Positions 1-7,167 of a stretch of DNA of 7,167 nucleotides are shown here, one piece after another. The notes under the pieces were generated by a model. It ran no database searches, was not told where the DNA came from, and was given only the letters and a program-made list of their open reading frames with translations. The position numbers and the translations under genes are program-made. This stretch comes from an uncultured Actinomycetes bacterium. GTDB taxonomy: Bacteria > Actinomycetota > Acidimicrobiia > Acidimicrobiales > Acidimicrobilacustridaceae. Each line of letters opens with the position of its first letter. Positions within the stretch are counted from its first letter, which is position 1. The stretch is from assembly GCA_945957335.1 (NCBI GenBank), contig CAMFLJ010000197.1, positions 1 to 7,167 of the forward strand. Direction: 5' to 3'.

Positions 1-16
1 TGTGTATAAGAGACAG
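1..16. other. Residual Nextera/Tn5 mosaic-end adapter (not genomic)
   Basis: The first 16 bases, TGTGTATAAGAGACAG, equal the last 16 bases of the 19-base Tn5 mosaic end (AGATGTGTATAAGAGACAG) used in Nextera tagmentation libraries. The stretch is much more AT-rich than everything after it, and GC-rich actinobacterial-type sequence begins at about base 17. It is best read as untrimmed library adapter at a contig end. The reading frame of the leftward gene continues through it by chance, so an automated caller would add six false residues (about DCLLYT) to that protein. Confidence 0.93.
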
Positions 17-2214
17 TCGTAGGCGTTCACCTCGCGGGCCTGGTCGACCGTGGGGGCCGAGCCGGCCGGGGTCACGAAGTGGTTGATCTGGAACAGCGGC
101 GAGTCGGGGGTGCCCCGGTTGGGGCGGCAGCTCGGGGTGCCCACCCAGTCCTTCCCGAAGGCCAGGGTGGTGTCGGTGGGCAGCGCGGTGTCGGGCTCGA
201 CGATCGTGTCGGCCACCAGGCCGGTGTCGTAGGTGGTGGCGCCGGTGTAGCCGGCGGCCCCCTCGACCAGGAGCTGGCTCGGCTCGGTGAACGTGAACGG
301 GGTGTCCTGGAACAGGCCGTAGCCGGGGTTGTTCCAGGCCGGAGGCGTGCCGCTGTGCTCCGACAGCAGCAGCAGGTTCTGCCGGGCGTCGATCATCTGG
401 CCGAGCGTGGGCGGCGGCTTCGTGGTGTCGTAGGGGTAGAGCCGGTCGAAGAGGCCGGCCTCCTGGAAGACCCGCTGGGTGTCGCTGGTCGACACGTAGT
501 CGCCGACGAAGAGGATGATCACCTCGTCCGGGTTGCGGTCGAGGAAGCGCTTGACCTCGTCGAGCACGTCCCGGAAGCGGGTGGCGCCGTACTCGCAGTA
601 GACGTGGCAGAGGTAGACGTCGCGCTTGGCCGGGTCGATCTTCGCGCTGGCCGCCAGCCGGTTGGCCTGCTCGGGGTTGCCGGCGCCGTCCGGCGAGGCG
701 GCCTCGACCGCCTTCGGGTCGACGGCCAGCTCGGCGGCCCGGTCGGTGATCACCAGGTCGGCGCCGGTGAAGGAGATGGCCGACGGGATGCCGTAGTGCG
801 ACTTCAGCAGCAGCGCCCGCACGCCGGCCTGGAGCTGGCCGGTGATGCTGGCGGTCTGCTCGGCGAACAGCCAGCCGGGCACGGCGGTGGTCGACATCGA
901 GTTGTGCGACCCGGCGAACGCCACCTGGTCGAGGGGCCGGTCGCAGAGCTTCGGCGACCCGTTGCAGGCCCGCTCGGACGCCTCGGCGACGCGGGTGCGG
1001 GCGGAGTTCGTGGCCCACGCGCCGGCGAGCGAGAGCAGGAGCAGCAGGGCGACGCCGCCGGACAGCACCCAGCGCAGGCGGTGCTCGGCGTGGGGGTGGG
1101 TGGGGTCGGCGTCGGCGCGGGCGATGGCGATGTCGGCCGGGGTGCGCCCGACCACGGTGAGCAGCTCGACCACGCCCAGGTAGACGACGTAGGCGCCCAC
1201 CAGCGCGACGAGCAGCGGGATGACGGCGTCGCGCTGCAGGACCACCACGACGCCGACGGCGATGATCGCGACGGCCCGCCCGATGCGGCCCTGCCGGGTG
1301 GCGGGGCTCCAGGCGAGGAAGCGGTCGCGGGCGGCGAACCACGCGACGCGGATGTCGAACGGGGCGTGGCGCGGGGCCGACGCGGTGGCGAGCGCGGCGG
1401 CGATGACGCCGTAGCCGATGAGCCACACGCCGAGCACCTGGAGGTCGCCCATGAAGATGGTGATGGCGGAGGTGAGCGCCTTGCGGGCCAGCTCGTCGCT
1501 GACGGTCGCGTTGGCCACCCGGGGAGCCAGGACGGTGGAGCCCACGACGAGGAGCCCGGCGCCGCAGAGGGCGAGGCCGACCTTGAACACGCCGCGCCGG
1601 GTGTCGCGCTCGAGGGCGACGGCGGCGATCCCGATCAGGGCGGAGCCGATGAGCAGGCCGACGGCCAGCTGCTGCATCTCCTCGGCCGTCTGCCAGAGCT
1701 CCATGCCGCGGATGTTGCTGCCGAGGTCGACGAGGAACTGGTCGAGCCCGGTCGGGATGTCGGCGGCCACGTCGGGGTTCGAGATCTGGAGGCTGCCGGC
1801 GAGCACGCCGAGCGACTGGCTGAGGTTCACGACCAGGTCGTTGCCGTGCTCGGTGAACAGCGAACGGTGGGCCTCGCGCAGCGCCTTGCGGAAGACCTGC
1901 TTGAACGCCTCGGTCTGGATGATGTCGTCGATGGCCGGGCGGATCACGGCCTTGAAGCCGGCGAGCTGGGGCGGTCCGTTCTGCACCAGGGCGTCGGTGA
2001 ACTGGTCGGCCACCTCGGCGCGGACCGCCTCGGAGTCGAGCAGCTTGGTGACGCGGTTCGCGAAGTGGTCCTGGTCGAAGAGCGACTGGTCGGCCCACAG
2101 GGCGACGACGCCACCGAAGAGCGAGAAGCAGAGCACCACCGCCAGGAGGGTGGAGAGGGCCCGGCGCACGTCGTGGCGCGGAGGTCGTCCGCCCTGCTCG
2201 CCCTCGTCGGTCAC
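17..2214 (-). CDS. Membrane-anchored PI-PLC-X-like phosphodiesterase (3' end missing)
   Basis: At least 732 codons with no stop before the contig edge, so the C-terminus is lost. The GTG start at 2214 is fixed by GGAGGG (2226-2221) six bases upstream. Hydrophobic segments lie at about residues 19-40, 183-202, 209-230, 258-278, 314-327, 331-355 and 382-401. Arginine-rich loops (203-208, 279-313, 357-381) place residues 41-182 and the C-terminal domain outside the cytoplasm. The C-terminal domain, from about residue 427, resembles the TIM-barrel PLC-like phosphodiesterases. It has AFAGSHNSMS with H437, the strand GVRALLLK (464-471), and LCHVYC with H537 followed by a typical FRDVL..V.RFL...PDEVIILF stretch. 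H437 and H537 would be the acid/base pair. About 100 residues separate them, roughly twice the spacing I recall for classical PI-PLCs. C417/C424 and C536/C540 could form disulfides. The substrate is unknown; a lipid or glycerophosphodiester head group is plausible. It is transcribed divergently from a membrane esterase gene. Confidence 0.87.
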
Positions 2215-2276
2215 GTCCGCCCCTCCACTGCCGTACGGATCGCGACTGTGGCACAGCCCGGGGCAGACTGATCGCC
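2215..2276. promoter_or_regulatory. Short divergent intergenic region
   Basis: These 62 bases separate the GTG of the leftward PLC-like gene from the ATG of the rightward esterase gene. Promoters for both genes must lie here or reach into the opposite gene. I see no clear -35/-10 pair and no obvious operator palindrome. The leftward gene has a good ribosome-binding site (2226-2221). The rightward gene has only a weak G-run (about 2259-2263) upstream of its ATG. Confidence 0.4.
2221..2226 (-). promoter_or_regulatory. Shine-Dalgarno site of the PLC-like gene
   Basis: On the minus strand this reads GGAGGG, inside GGAGGGG, six bases before the GTG at 2214. It is the strongest ribosome-binding match near this gene and decides the GTG start. 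Confidence 0.75.
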
Positions 2277-3545
2277 ATGGGTTGGCTGCTCCTGGCGCTC
2301 GGCGTGGTGTCGTCGTTCTTCGTGGCCAACGCGTTCGTGCCGGTGCGCCGCAACGTGTGGCTCTTCGTGCCGAGCTTCGTGGGCTCGTGGCTCGCCATCG
2401 AGCTGGCGTGGCTCAACATCGTGGTCGGCGTGGCCCTCACCGGCCTGCTCGTGTGGTGGGGCGCGCTCGACCACTGGTCGGGCTGGGTGGGCCTCGTGCT
2501 CTGCGTGGCGAGCTGGATCGCCCTGCTCGTCACCATCGTGTGGTCGCGGGGCGCCGCCCGCAGTGCCGCCGCGGTGCTGGCCGACATGGGGGAGCCCGAC
2601 GTCGTCAGCCGCGGTCGCTGGACCCGCACCCGCAACGTCACCTTCGCCCGCGTCGCTGGTCGCACGCTGAAGCTCGACGTCTACGCGCCGGCGCTGCCGG
2701 CCGAGCCCGGCGCCCTCCGGCCGGCCGTGCTCCAGGTCCACGGCGGGGCGTGGGTCATCGGCGACAAGCGCGAGCAGGGGATCCCGCTGCTCAAGGAGCT
2801 GGCGCGCCACGGGTGGGTCGGGTTCAACGCCAACTACCGCCTCAGCCCGGCCGCGACCTGGCCCGACCACCTCGTCGACATCAAGCGGGCGCTGGCGTTC
2901 ATCCGCGAGAACGCCGCCACCTACGGTGTCGACCCGGGGTTCGTGGTGGTCACCGGCGGCTCGGCGGGCGGCCACCTCGCCGCCATGATGGCCCTCACCC
3001 ATGGCGACCCCCGCTACCAGCCCGGCTTCGAGGCCGCCGACACCAGCGTGCAGGCGTGCGTGCCGTTCTACGGCGTCTACGACTTCACCAACCGGGCCGG
3101 CACCATGCCCACCCAGTTCCGCGACTGGATCCTGCAGCCGCTGGTGATGAAGGCGTTCTTCGACGACGAGCCCGAGAAGTTCGCGGCGGCCTCGCCGATG
3201 GACAACCTGCGGCCCGACCTGCCGCCGTTCTTCGTGGTGCACGGCGACCACGACACGCTGGCCCCGGTCGAGGACGCCCGGGCGTTCGTCGAGGCCCTCC
3301 GGGGCGTCTCCACCTCGTCGGTCCACTACCTCGAGCTGCGCGGCGCCCAGCACGCCTTCGACGTGTTCACGTCGGTGCGCACCACGCGCGTGGTGCGGGC
3401 GGTCGACCGGTTCCTCGGCGTGGTGTGGCGCGACCACCGGGGCCTGCCCCACGGCGCCGAGGTCACCGACCCCGTGGTCGACGCCGACCCGACGGTGCCC
3501 GACGCCTCCGACCAGCCCCTCGATCCCGAGCGCCTCGAGGCCTGA
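2277..3545 (+). CDS. Membrane-anchored alpha/beta-hydrolase esterase (LipO/LipQ-like)
   Basis: Encodes 422 residues. The first 90 or so are hydrophobic, with about four membrane segments (2-20, 27-45, 47-62, 69-89). A cytoplasmic or exported hydrolase domain follows from about residue 115. HGGAW (155-159) is the oxyanion-hole motif of HSL/BD-FAE-type carboxylesterases. GGSAGG holds the nucleophile S229 in its elbow, HGDHD holds the probable acid D326, and AQHAF holds H359, so the triad is complete. The conserved blocks NYRLSP, WPDH..DIKRA, PFYGVYDFTNR and PPFFVVHGD match, from memory, mycobacterial LipO/LipQ-type esterases, which also have N-terminal membrane regions. The last 30 residues form an acidic, proline-rich tail. 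It should hydrolyse carboxyl esters; the natural substrate cannot be read from sequence. The ATG has no strong Shine-Dalgarno, but it begins exactly at the first membrane helix. Its partner across the 62-base gap is also a membrane hydrolase. Confidence 0.93.
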   Translation: MGWLLLALGVVSSFFVANAFVPVRRNVWLFVPSFVGSWLAIELAWLNIVVGVALTGLLVWWGALDHWSGWVGLVLCVASWIALLVTIVWSRGAARSAAAVLADMGEPDVVSRGRWTRTRNVTFARVAGRTLKLDVYAPALPAEPGALRPAVLQVHGGAWVIGDKREQGIPLLKELARHGWVGFNANYRLSPAATWPDHLVDIKRALAFIRENAATYGVDPGFVVVTGGSAGGHLAAMMALTHGDPRYQPGFEAADTSVQACVPFYGVYDFTNRAGTMPTQFRDWILQPLVMKAFFDDEPEKFAAASPMDNLRPDLPPFFVVHGDHDTLAPVEDARAFVEALRGVSTSSVHYLELRGAQHAFDVFTSVRTTRVVRAVDRFLGVVWRDHRGLPHGAEVTDPVVDADPTVPDASDQPLDPERLEA

Positions 3546-3591
3546 GCCGGCGAACCATCCCCCACTCTCGGTGGTCCAGGGTGGGAAGATC

Positions 3592-3635
3592 CCTCCGCAC
3601 CGTGAGGGCGGAGGCGACGGCGGGACGTTCCCGCC
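3592..3635 (+). terminator. Two adjacent hairpins after the esterase gene (terminator or leader structure)
   Basis: CCTCCGC (3592-3598) pairs with GCGGAGG (3608-3614) over a 9-base loop. GGCGGGA (3619-3625) pairs perfectly with TCCCGCC (3629-3635) over a 3-base loop. The first hairpin has an exclusive alternative, CCCTC (3591-3595) with GAGGG (3604-3608). The hairpins begin about 46 bases after the esterase stop and have no following T-run. They could be a U-less actinobacterial terminator or part of the 5' leader of the next gene. In sequence this rich in GC, some pairing is expected by chance. Confidence 0.3.
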
Positions 3636-3656
3636 CCCTCGGCGACCCCGGGGCAC

Positions 3657-3688
3657 GTTGCCTGTTCGGTCCCACCGACTGGAGCAAC
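3657..3688 (+). promoter_or_regulatory. Imperfect hairpin just upstream of the c-di-GMP gene
   Basis: GTTGC (3657-3661) pairs with GCAAC (3684-3688), and inside it TCGGT (3666-3670) pairs with ACCGA (3674-3678) over a CCC loop. C3662-G3682 and two G-U pairs could join the two stems, leaving one mismatch and one bulged A. It ends 21 bases before the ATG at 3710, so it would sit in the mRNA leader if transcription starts upstream. I do not recognise the GEMM c-di-GMP riboswitch core here. Function unknown. Confidence 0.3.
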
Positions 3689-3692
3689 CGCC

Positions 3693-3713
3693 ATGCACGA
3701 AGGACACCGATGA
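3693..3713 (+). promoter_or_regulatory. Possible hexapeptide leader ORF coupled to the c-di-GMP gene
   Basis: ATG CAC GAA GGA CAC CGA TGA would encode MHEGHR. Its TGA overlaps the ATG of the PAS-GGDEF-EAL gene in an ATGA arrangement (3710-3713), and the main gene's ribosome-binding site lies inside it. It has no good Shine-Dalgarno of its own, so this may well be chance. Confidence 0.13.
3699..3704 (+). promoter_or_regulatory. Shine-Dalgarno site of the PAS-GGDEF-EAL gene
   Basis: GAAGGA lies five bases before the ATG at 3710. The same reading frame stays open far upstream, through the esterase gene, so this site and the start of protein-like sequence are what define the true start. Confidence 0.7.
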
Positions 3714-5443
3714 CCGAGATGGCGCTCGATGCCGTCGACCTCGCCGCGGCCGCCCCGCACCTGCGCGCCCTCGCCACGCCGGGGGCCGACGCACCGTTTA
3801 GCGAGCTCGCCGACCACCTGCCGATCGGCGTGTTCGTGGTCGAGCTGGGCCGGGGGGTCGTGTACCTCAACCGCCACCTGATCGACCTCACCGGGCTCGA
3901 CCTCGCCGCCGACCCCACCCGACCCGGGCACTCGGCCGTGCACCCCGACGACCGTGAGCGGGTCGGCTCGGTGGCCCGGCGGGTCGTCGCCCGCGGCCAG
4001 GCCCGCATGGTCGACTGCCGCATCACCGTCCTCGACGGCGCCGTGCGCACCGTCCGCTGCCGCCTGGCCCCCCTGCCCGACGAGCAGGGCGCAATCGTGG
4101 GCCTCGTCGGCACCGTCGCCGACCACACCGACGTCGAGCGCCAGCTCGAGCACCGCGCCACCCACGACGAGCTCACCGAGCTGCCCAACCGGGCGCTCCT
4201 CGCCGCCCACCTCGACGCCGCCCTCGTCCGCGCCGCCGCCGAGTCGACCTCGGTGGCCGTGCTGTTCGTCGGGCTCCTGCGCGTCCCTGTCGTCACCCAC
4301 GCCCTCGGCCACGCCGCCGGCGACCGCCTCGTGCGCCAGGCCGCCCGCCGCCTGGTGGCCTCCGTCGGCCCCGACTCGCTCGTCAGCCGCTTCGCCGAGG
4401 ACCGCTTCGTGGTCGTGGTCGAGGGCATCGCCGACGACGCCGCAGCCACCGCGCTGGCTGAGCGCCTCGTCGAGGCCATGGAGCAGCCCTACGTGGTCGG
4501 CGACGACGACGCCTTCATCGGCGCCGCGGTGGGCATCGCCGTGGCCGCCGGGGCCGGCAGCACCGTCGACCAGCTCGTCTCCGACGCCGGTGTCGCCATG
4601 GCTCGCGCCGTCGCGGCCGAGGCCGCCGTCGAGGTCTTCGACGCCGGCATGCGCTCCGAGGTCGAGGAGCGCCGCACTCTCGAGATCAGCCTGCGCCGCG
4701 GCATCGAGCGCGGCGAGTTCGGCCTCGCCTACCAACCCATCGTCGAGCTGGCCGAGGGCCGCCTCCTCGGGTTCGAGGCGCTGGCCCGGTGGGTCGACCC
4801 GCCGGCGCCGGGCATGGGCCCCGCCCAGTTCATCCCCGTGGCCGAGGACGCCGGGCTGATCGGTGCGCTCGGCAGCGAGCTGCTCGGCCAGGCCTGTGCC
4901 CAGCTCGCGCACTGGCAGCGCATCCGGCCCGAGGTGTTCGTGTCGGTGAACCTGTCGGCCCGCCAGCTGGCCGAGCCCGACCTGCCCGAGCGCGTCGCCC
5001 GGGCCCTCGCCGACGCCGGCGCCCACCCCGCCGGCCTGCACCTCGAGATCACCGAGACGGTGCTGCTCGACGACGTCGACGGCGCCGTCGAGTCGCTCCA
5101 GCAGCTCAAGTCCACGGGCGTGCGGCTCTGCCTCGACGACTTCGGCACCGGCTACTCGTCGCTCACCTACCTGTGCCGGCTCCCGGTCGACGTGGTGAAG
5201 ATCGACCGGTCGTTCGTCGCCGGGCTCGGCGTCTCCGACCGCGACAGCTCGGTCGTCGCCGCCATCATCGGCATGGCCGGCACCCTCGGGCACCACCTGG
5301 TGGCCGAGGGCGTCGAGACCTCCGACCAGGCCGGTCGCCTGCGGGCGCTGGGCTGCGACATGGCCCAGGGCTACCTCTACTCCCGGCCCGTGCCGGCCTC
5401 CGACGCCGAGGCCATGCTCGGCGAGCCCACCGCCACCGCCTGA
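3710..5443 (+). CDS. PAS-GGDEF-EAL protein, probable c-di-GMP phosphodiesterase with degenerate GGDEF
   Basis: Encodes 577 residues with no membrane segment, so it is likely cytosolic. A PAS domain (about 30-142) would be the sensor; its ligand is unknown. The GGDEF domain (about 145-300) begins with the usual THDELTELPNR linker but is degenerate. The signature is AEDRF (229-233) instead of GGDEF. The metal-binding strand reads LFVGLLR, with G188 and L190 where Asp is usual, and I see no RxxD inhibitory site before the signature. Diguanylate cyclase activity is therefore unlikely. The EAL domain (about 320-570) keeps the catalytic set: E356 in FEAL, N414 in NLSAR, E446/E449 in LEITE, D476-D477 in DDFGTGYSSL, K497 in KIDRSF, E533 in AEGVET and Q553 in QGY. 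It should hydrolyse c-di-GMP to pGpG, with PAS and GGDEF as regulatory domains; some degenerate GGDEF domains bind GTP to activate EAL. It appears monocistronic, with hairpins before and after it. Confidence 0.93.
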   Translation: MTEMALDAVDLAAAAPHLRALATPGADAPFSELADHLPIGVFVVELGRGVVYLNRHLIDLTGLDLAADPTRPGHSAVHPDDRERVGSVARRVVARGQARMVDCRITVLDGAVRTVRCRLAPLPDEQGAIVGLVGTVADHTDVERQLEHRATHDELTELPNRALLAAHLDAALVRAAAESTSVAVLFVGLLRVPVVTHALGHAAGDRLVRQAARRLVASVGPDSLVSRFAEDRFVVVVEGIADDAAATALAERLVEAMEQPYVVGDDDAFIGAAVGIAVAAGAGSTVDQLVSDAGVAMARAVAAEAAVEVFDAGMRSEVEERRTLEISLRRGIERGEFGLAYQPIVELAEGRLLGFEALARWVDPPAPGMGPAQFIPVAEDAGLIGALGSELLGQACAQLAHWQRIRPEVFVSVNLSARQLAEPDLPERVARALADAGAHPAGLHLEITETVLLDDVDGAVESLQQLKSTGVRLCLDDFGTGYSSLTYLCRLPVDVVKIDRSFVAGLGVSDRDSSVVAAIIGMAGTLGHHLVAEGVETSDQAGRLRALGCDMAQGYLYSRPVPASDAEAMLGEPTATA

Positions 5444-5451
5444 CGCCACAC

Positions 5452-5477
5452 CTCGCAGGCGGTCGGCACCTGCCGAG
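5452..5477 (+). terminator. Hairpin after the PAS-GGDEF-EAL gene, candidate terminator
   Basis: CTCGCAGG (5452-5459) can pair with CCTGC-CGAG (5469-5477) to give eight base pairs with one bulged C and a 9-base loop. It starts 8 bases after the TGA. A competing hairpin, TCGGC (5463-5467) with GCCGA (5472-5476) over an ACCT tetraloop, uses the same bases. No T-run follows, so it would be a U-less terminator or need Rho. Position and strength support the call; the absence of a T-run weakens it. Confidence 0.4.
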
Positions 5478-5490
5478 CGTCATCGACCCG

Positions 5491-5520
5491 GGCCCCGGCG
5501 CGGGCTGGCACCATGGGGCC
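5491..5520 (+). repeat. Inverted repeat upstream of the 6PGDH gene
   Basis: GGCCCC (5491-5496) and GGGGCC (5515-5520) form a perfect 6-base inverted repeat with an 18-base spacer. It ends 41 bases before the ATG of the dehydrogenase gene. It could be an operator or leader hairpin, but a short GC-only repeat is likely to arise by chance at this base composition. No clear promoter hexamers are visible between 5444 and 5561. Confidence 0.2.
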
Positions 5521-5561
5521 TCCCGCCCGCTCGGCGGAACCGGTACGGAAAGGACCCTCGG

Positions 5562-6585
<1,024 letters not shown>

Positions 6586-6596
<11 letters not shown>

Positions 6597-7167
6597 GCCC
6601 GGCTCGGGCGACGGCACCACCACGGTCCACCTCTTCGACGGTGAGCCGGCGATCACCCTGGCCGCCGGGCCCACCGCGCTCTCCGTCCTGCCCGAGCTCG
6701 GTCTGCTCGGCTCGTCGCTGACCCACAAGGGGCTCGACCACCTCGACCTGCACGGCGGCCCCGGCGCGGCCCGCGGCGGCCACACCACCGGCCTGCCGTT
6801 TCTGGCGCCGTGGGCCAACCGCCTCGGTGGCGACACCTACCGGGTCGGCAACCGCAAGGTCGACCTCTCCGCTGCGCCCGCCATCCACCGCGACGGCAAC
6901 GGCCTGCCGATCCACGGCACCCTCGTCGGCCGGCCGGGGTGGACGGTCGCCGCGGTGCGCACCCAGCCCGGGTCGGCGTCGCTCAGCGCCCGCTTCGACG
7001 CCGCGGCCGACGACGAGGTCATGGCCTCGTTCCCGTTCCCGCACGCGCTCGTCGTGGCCCTCACCGTCACCCCGGGCCGGCTCAACGTGGCCACCACCCT
7101 CACCGCCACCGGTCGCCGGGCGGTGCCGGTGAGCTTCGGCTGGCACCCCTACTTCCGCATCCCCGGG
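6586..7167 (+). CDS. Aldose 1-epimerase family protein (3' end beyond window)
   Basis: The first 194 codons are present and open to the right edge. Aldose 1-epimerases (GalM fold, a beta-sandwich) interconvert alpha and beta anomers of aldoses; relatives such as YeaD act on hexose 6-phosphates. Visible family blocks are GLPFLAPWANRL (N78-R79), LPIHGTLVG with H110, and FGWHPYFRIP with H187. H110 and H187 would match the two conserved histidines of GalM, H187 being the probable general acid. The catalytic glutamate expected nearer the C-terminus lies outside the window. The start is uncertain between GTG 6586 and GTG 6580, which are in frame and two codons apart; neither has a clear Shine-Dalgarno. 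Either one overlaps the dehydrogenase gene (11 or 17 bases), suggesting translational coupling in one operon. The specific sugar is unknown, but the pairing with 6PGDH fits a hexose or hexose-phosphate substrate. Confidence 0.87.

Noticed and set aside
79..2271. Long rightward open frame of 730 codons
   Set aside because: It is antisense to the PLC-like gene. Its translation is low-complexity Gly/Val/Ala/Asp/Arg with no recognisable motif, while the opposite strand has membrane helices, a Shine-Dalgarno and PLC motifs.
1418..3709. Upstream extension of the PAS-GGDEF-EAL reading frame, giving a possible 1341-residue protein
   Set aside because: The extension runs antisense to the PLC-like gene and out of frame through the whole esterase gene, and reads as Arg/Pro/Ala/Ser-rich shadow. 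Protein-like sequence and a ribosome-binding site begin at the ATG at 3710.
3546..3709. c-di-GMP (GEMM) riboswitch before the PAS-GGDEF-EAL gene
   Set aside because: The gene context is tempting and the segment contains GGGACG, but the other conserved GEMM core elements (the GCAAACC-type strand, the GNRA tetraloop and its receptor) are not seen.
2211..3794. Leftward open frame of 527 codons opposite the esterase
   Set aside because: Compositionally biased shadow of high-GC coding sequence, opposite a gene with a complete catalytic triad.
3326..5449. Leftward open frame of 707 codons opposite the PAS-GGDEF-EAL gene
   Set aside because: Gly/Asp/His/Val-rich antisense shadow with no motifs; the sense strand encodes an unambiguous EAL protein.
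7150..7167. Adapter remnant at the right edge, matching the left edge
   Set aside because: The last bases continue the epimerase reading frame and show no mosaic-end sequence on either strand.

Overview
The window is very GC-rich, with G or C at almost every third codon position, and uses GTG starts. Its protein families (membrane-anchored PLC-like phosphodiesterase, LipO/LipQ-like esterase, NAD-type 6-phosphogluconate dehydrogenase) are common in high-GC Actinomycetota. An uncultured actinobacterium, perhaps from the Acidimicrobiia, is my best guess, but that is inference. Bases 1-16 are not genomic: they match the inner end of the Tn5/Nextera transposase mosaic-end adapter. The left edge is therefore an untrimmed contig end, and the first gene is cut there.

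Layout. A leftward gene (2214 to the contig edge) encodes a multi-pass membrane protein with a C-terminal, probably extracytoplasmic, PI-PLC-X-like phosphodiesterase domain. Its C-terminus is missing. A 62-base divergent gap (2215-2276) separates it from a rightward alpha/beta-hydrolase esterase with an N-terminal membrane module (2277-3545). Next is a 164-base gap with three potential RNA hairpins. It precedes a cytosolic PAS-GGDEF-EAL protein (3710-5443) whose cyclase domain has lost its catalytic residues and whose EAL domain looks intact, so it is most likely a c-di-GMP phosphodiesterase. After a terminator-like hairpin and a 118-base gap come the 6-phosphogluconate dehydrogenase gene (5562-6596) and, overlapping its end, an aldose 1-epimerase family gene (6586 onward) cut by the right edge of the window.

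How the genes may work together. The two divergent genes both encode membrane-bound hydrolases likely to act on esters or phosphodiesters, which suggests lipid or envelope turnover (inference). The PAS-GGDEF-EAL gene is probably its own signalling unit. The last two genes form an overlapping pair for sugar or sugar-phosphate metabolism. No gene-free stretch exceeds 164 bases. I found no tRNA, rRNA, CRISPR array, insertion sequence or phage gene, and nothing that amounts to a convincing undescribed system. The points most worth a second look are the adapter remnant, the unusual active-site residues of the PLC-like protein, the structured leader before the c-di-GMP gene and the degenerate GGDEF domain.
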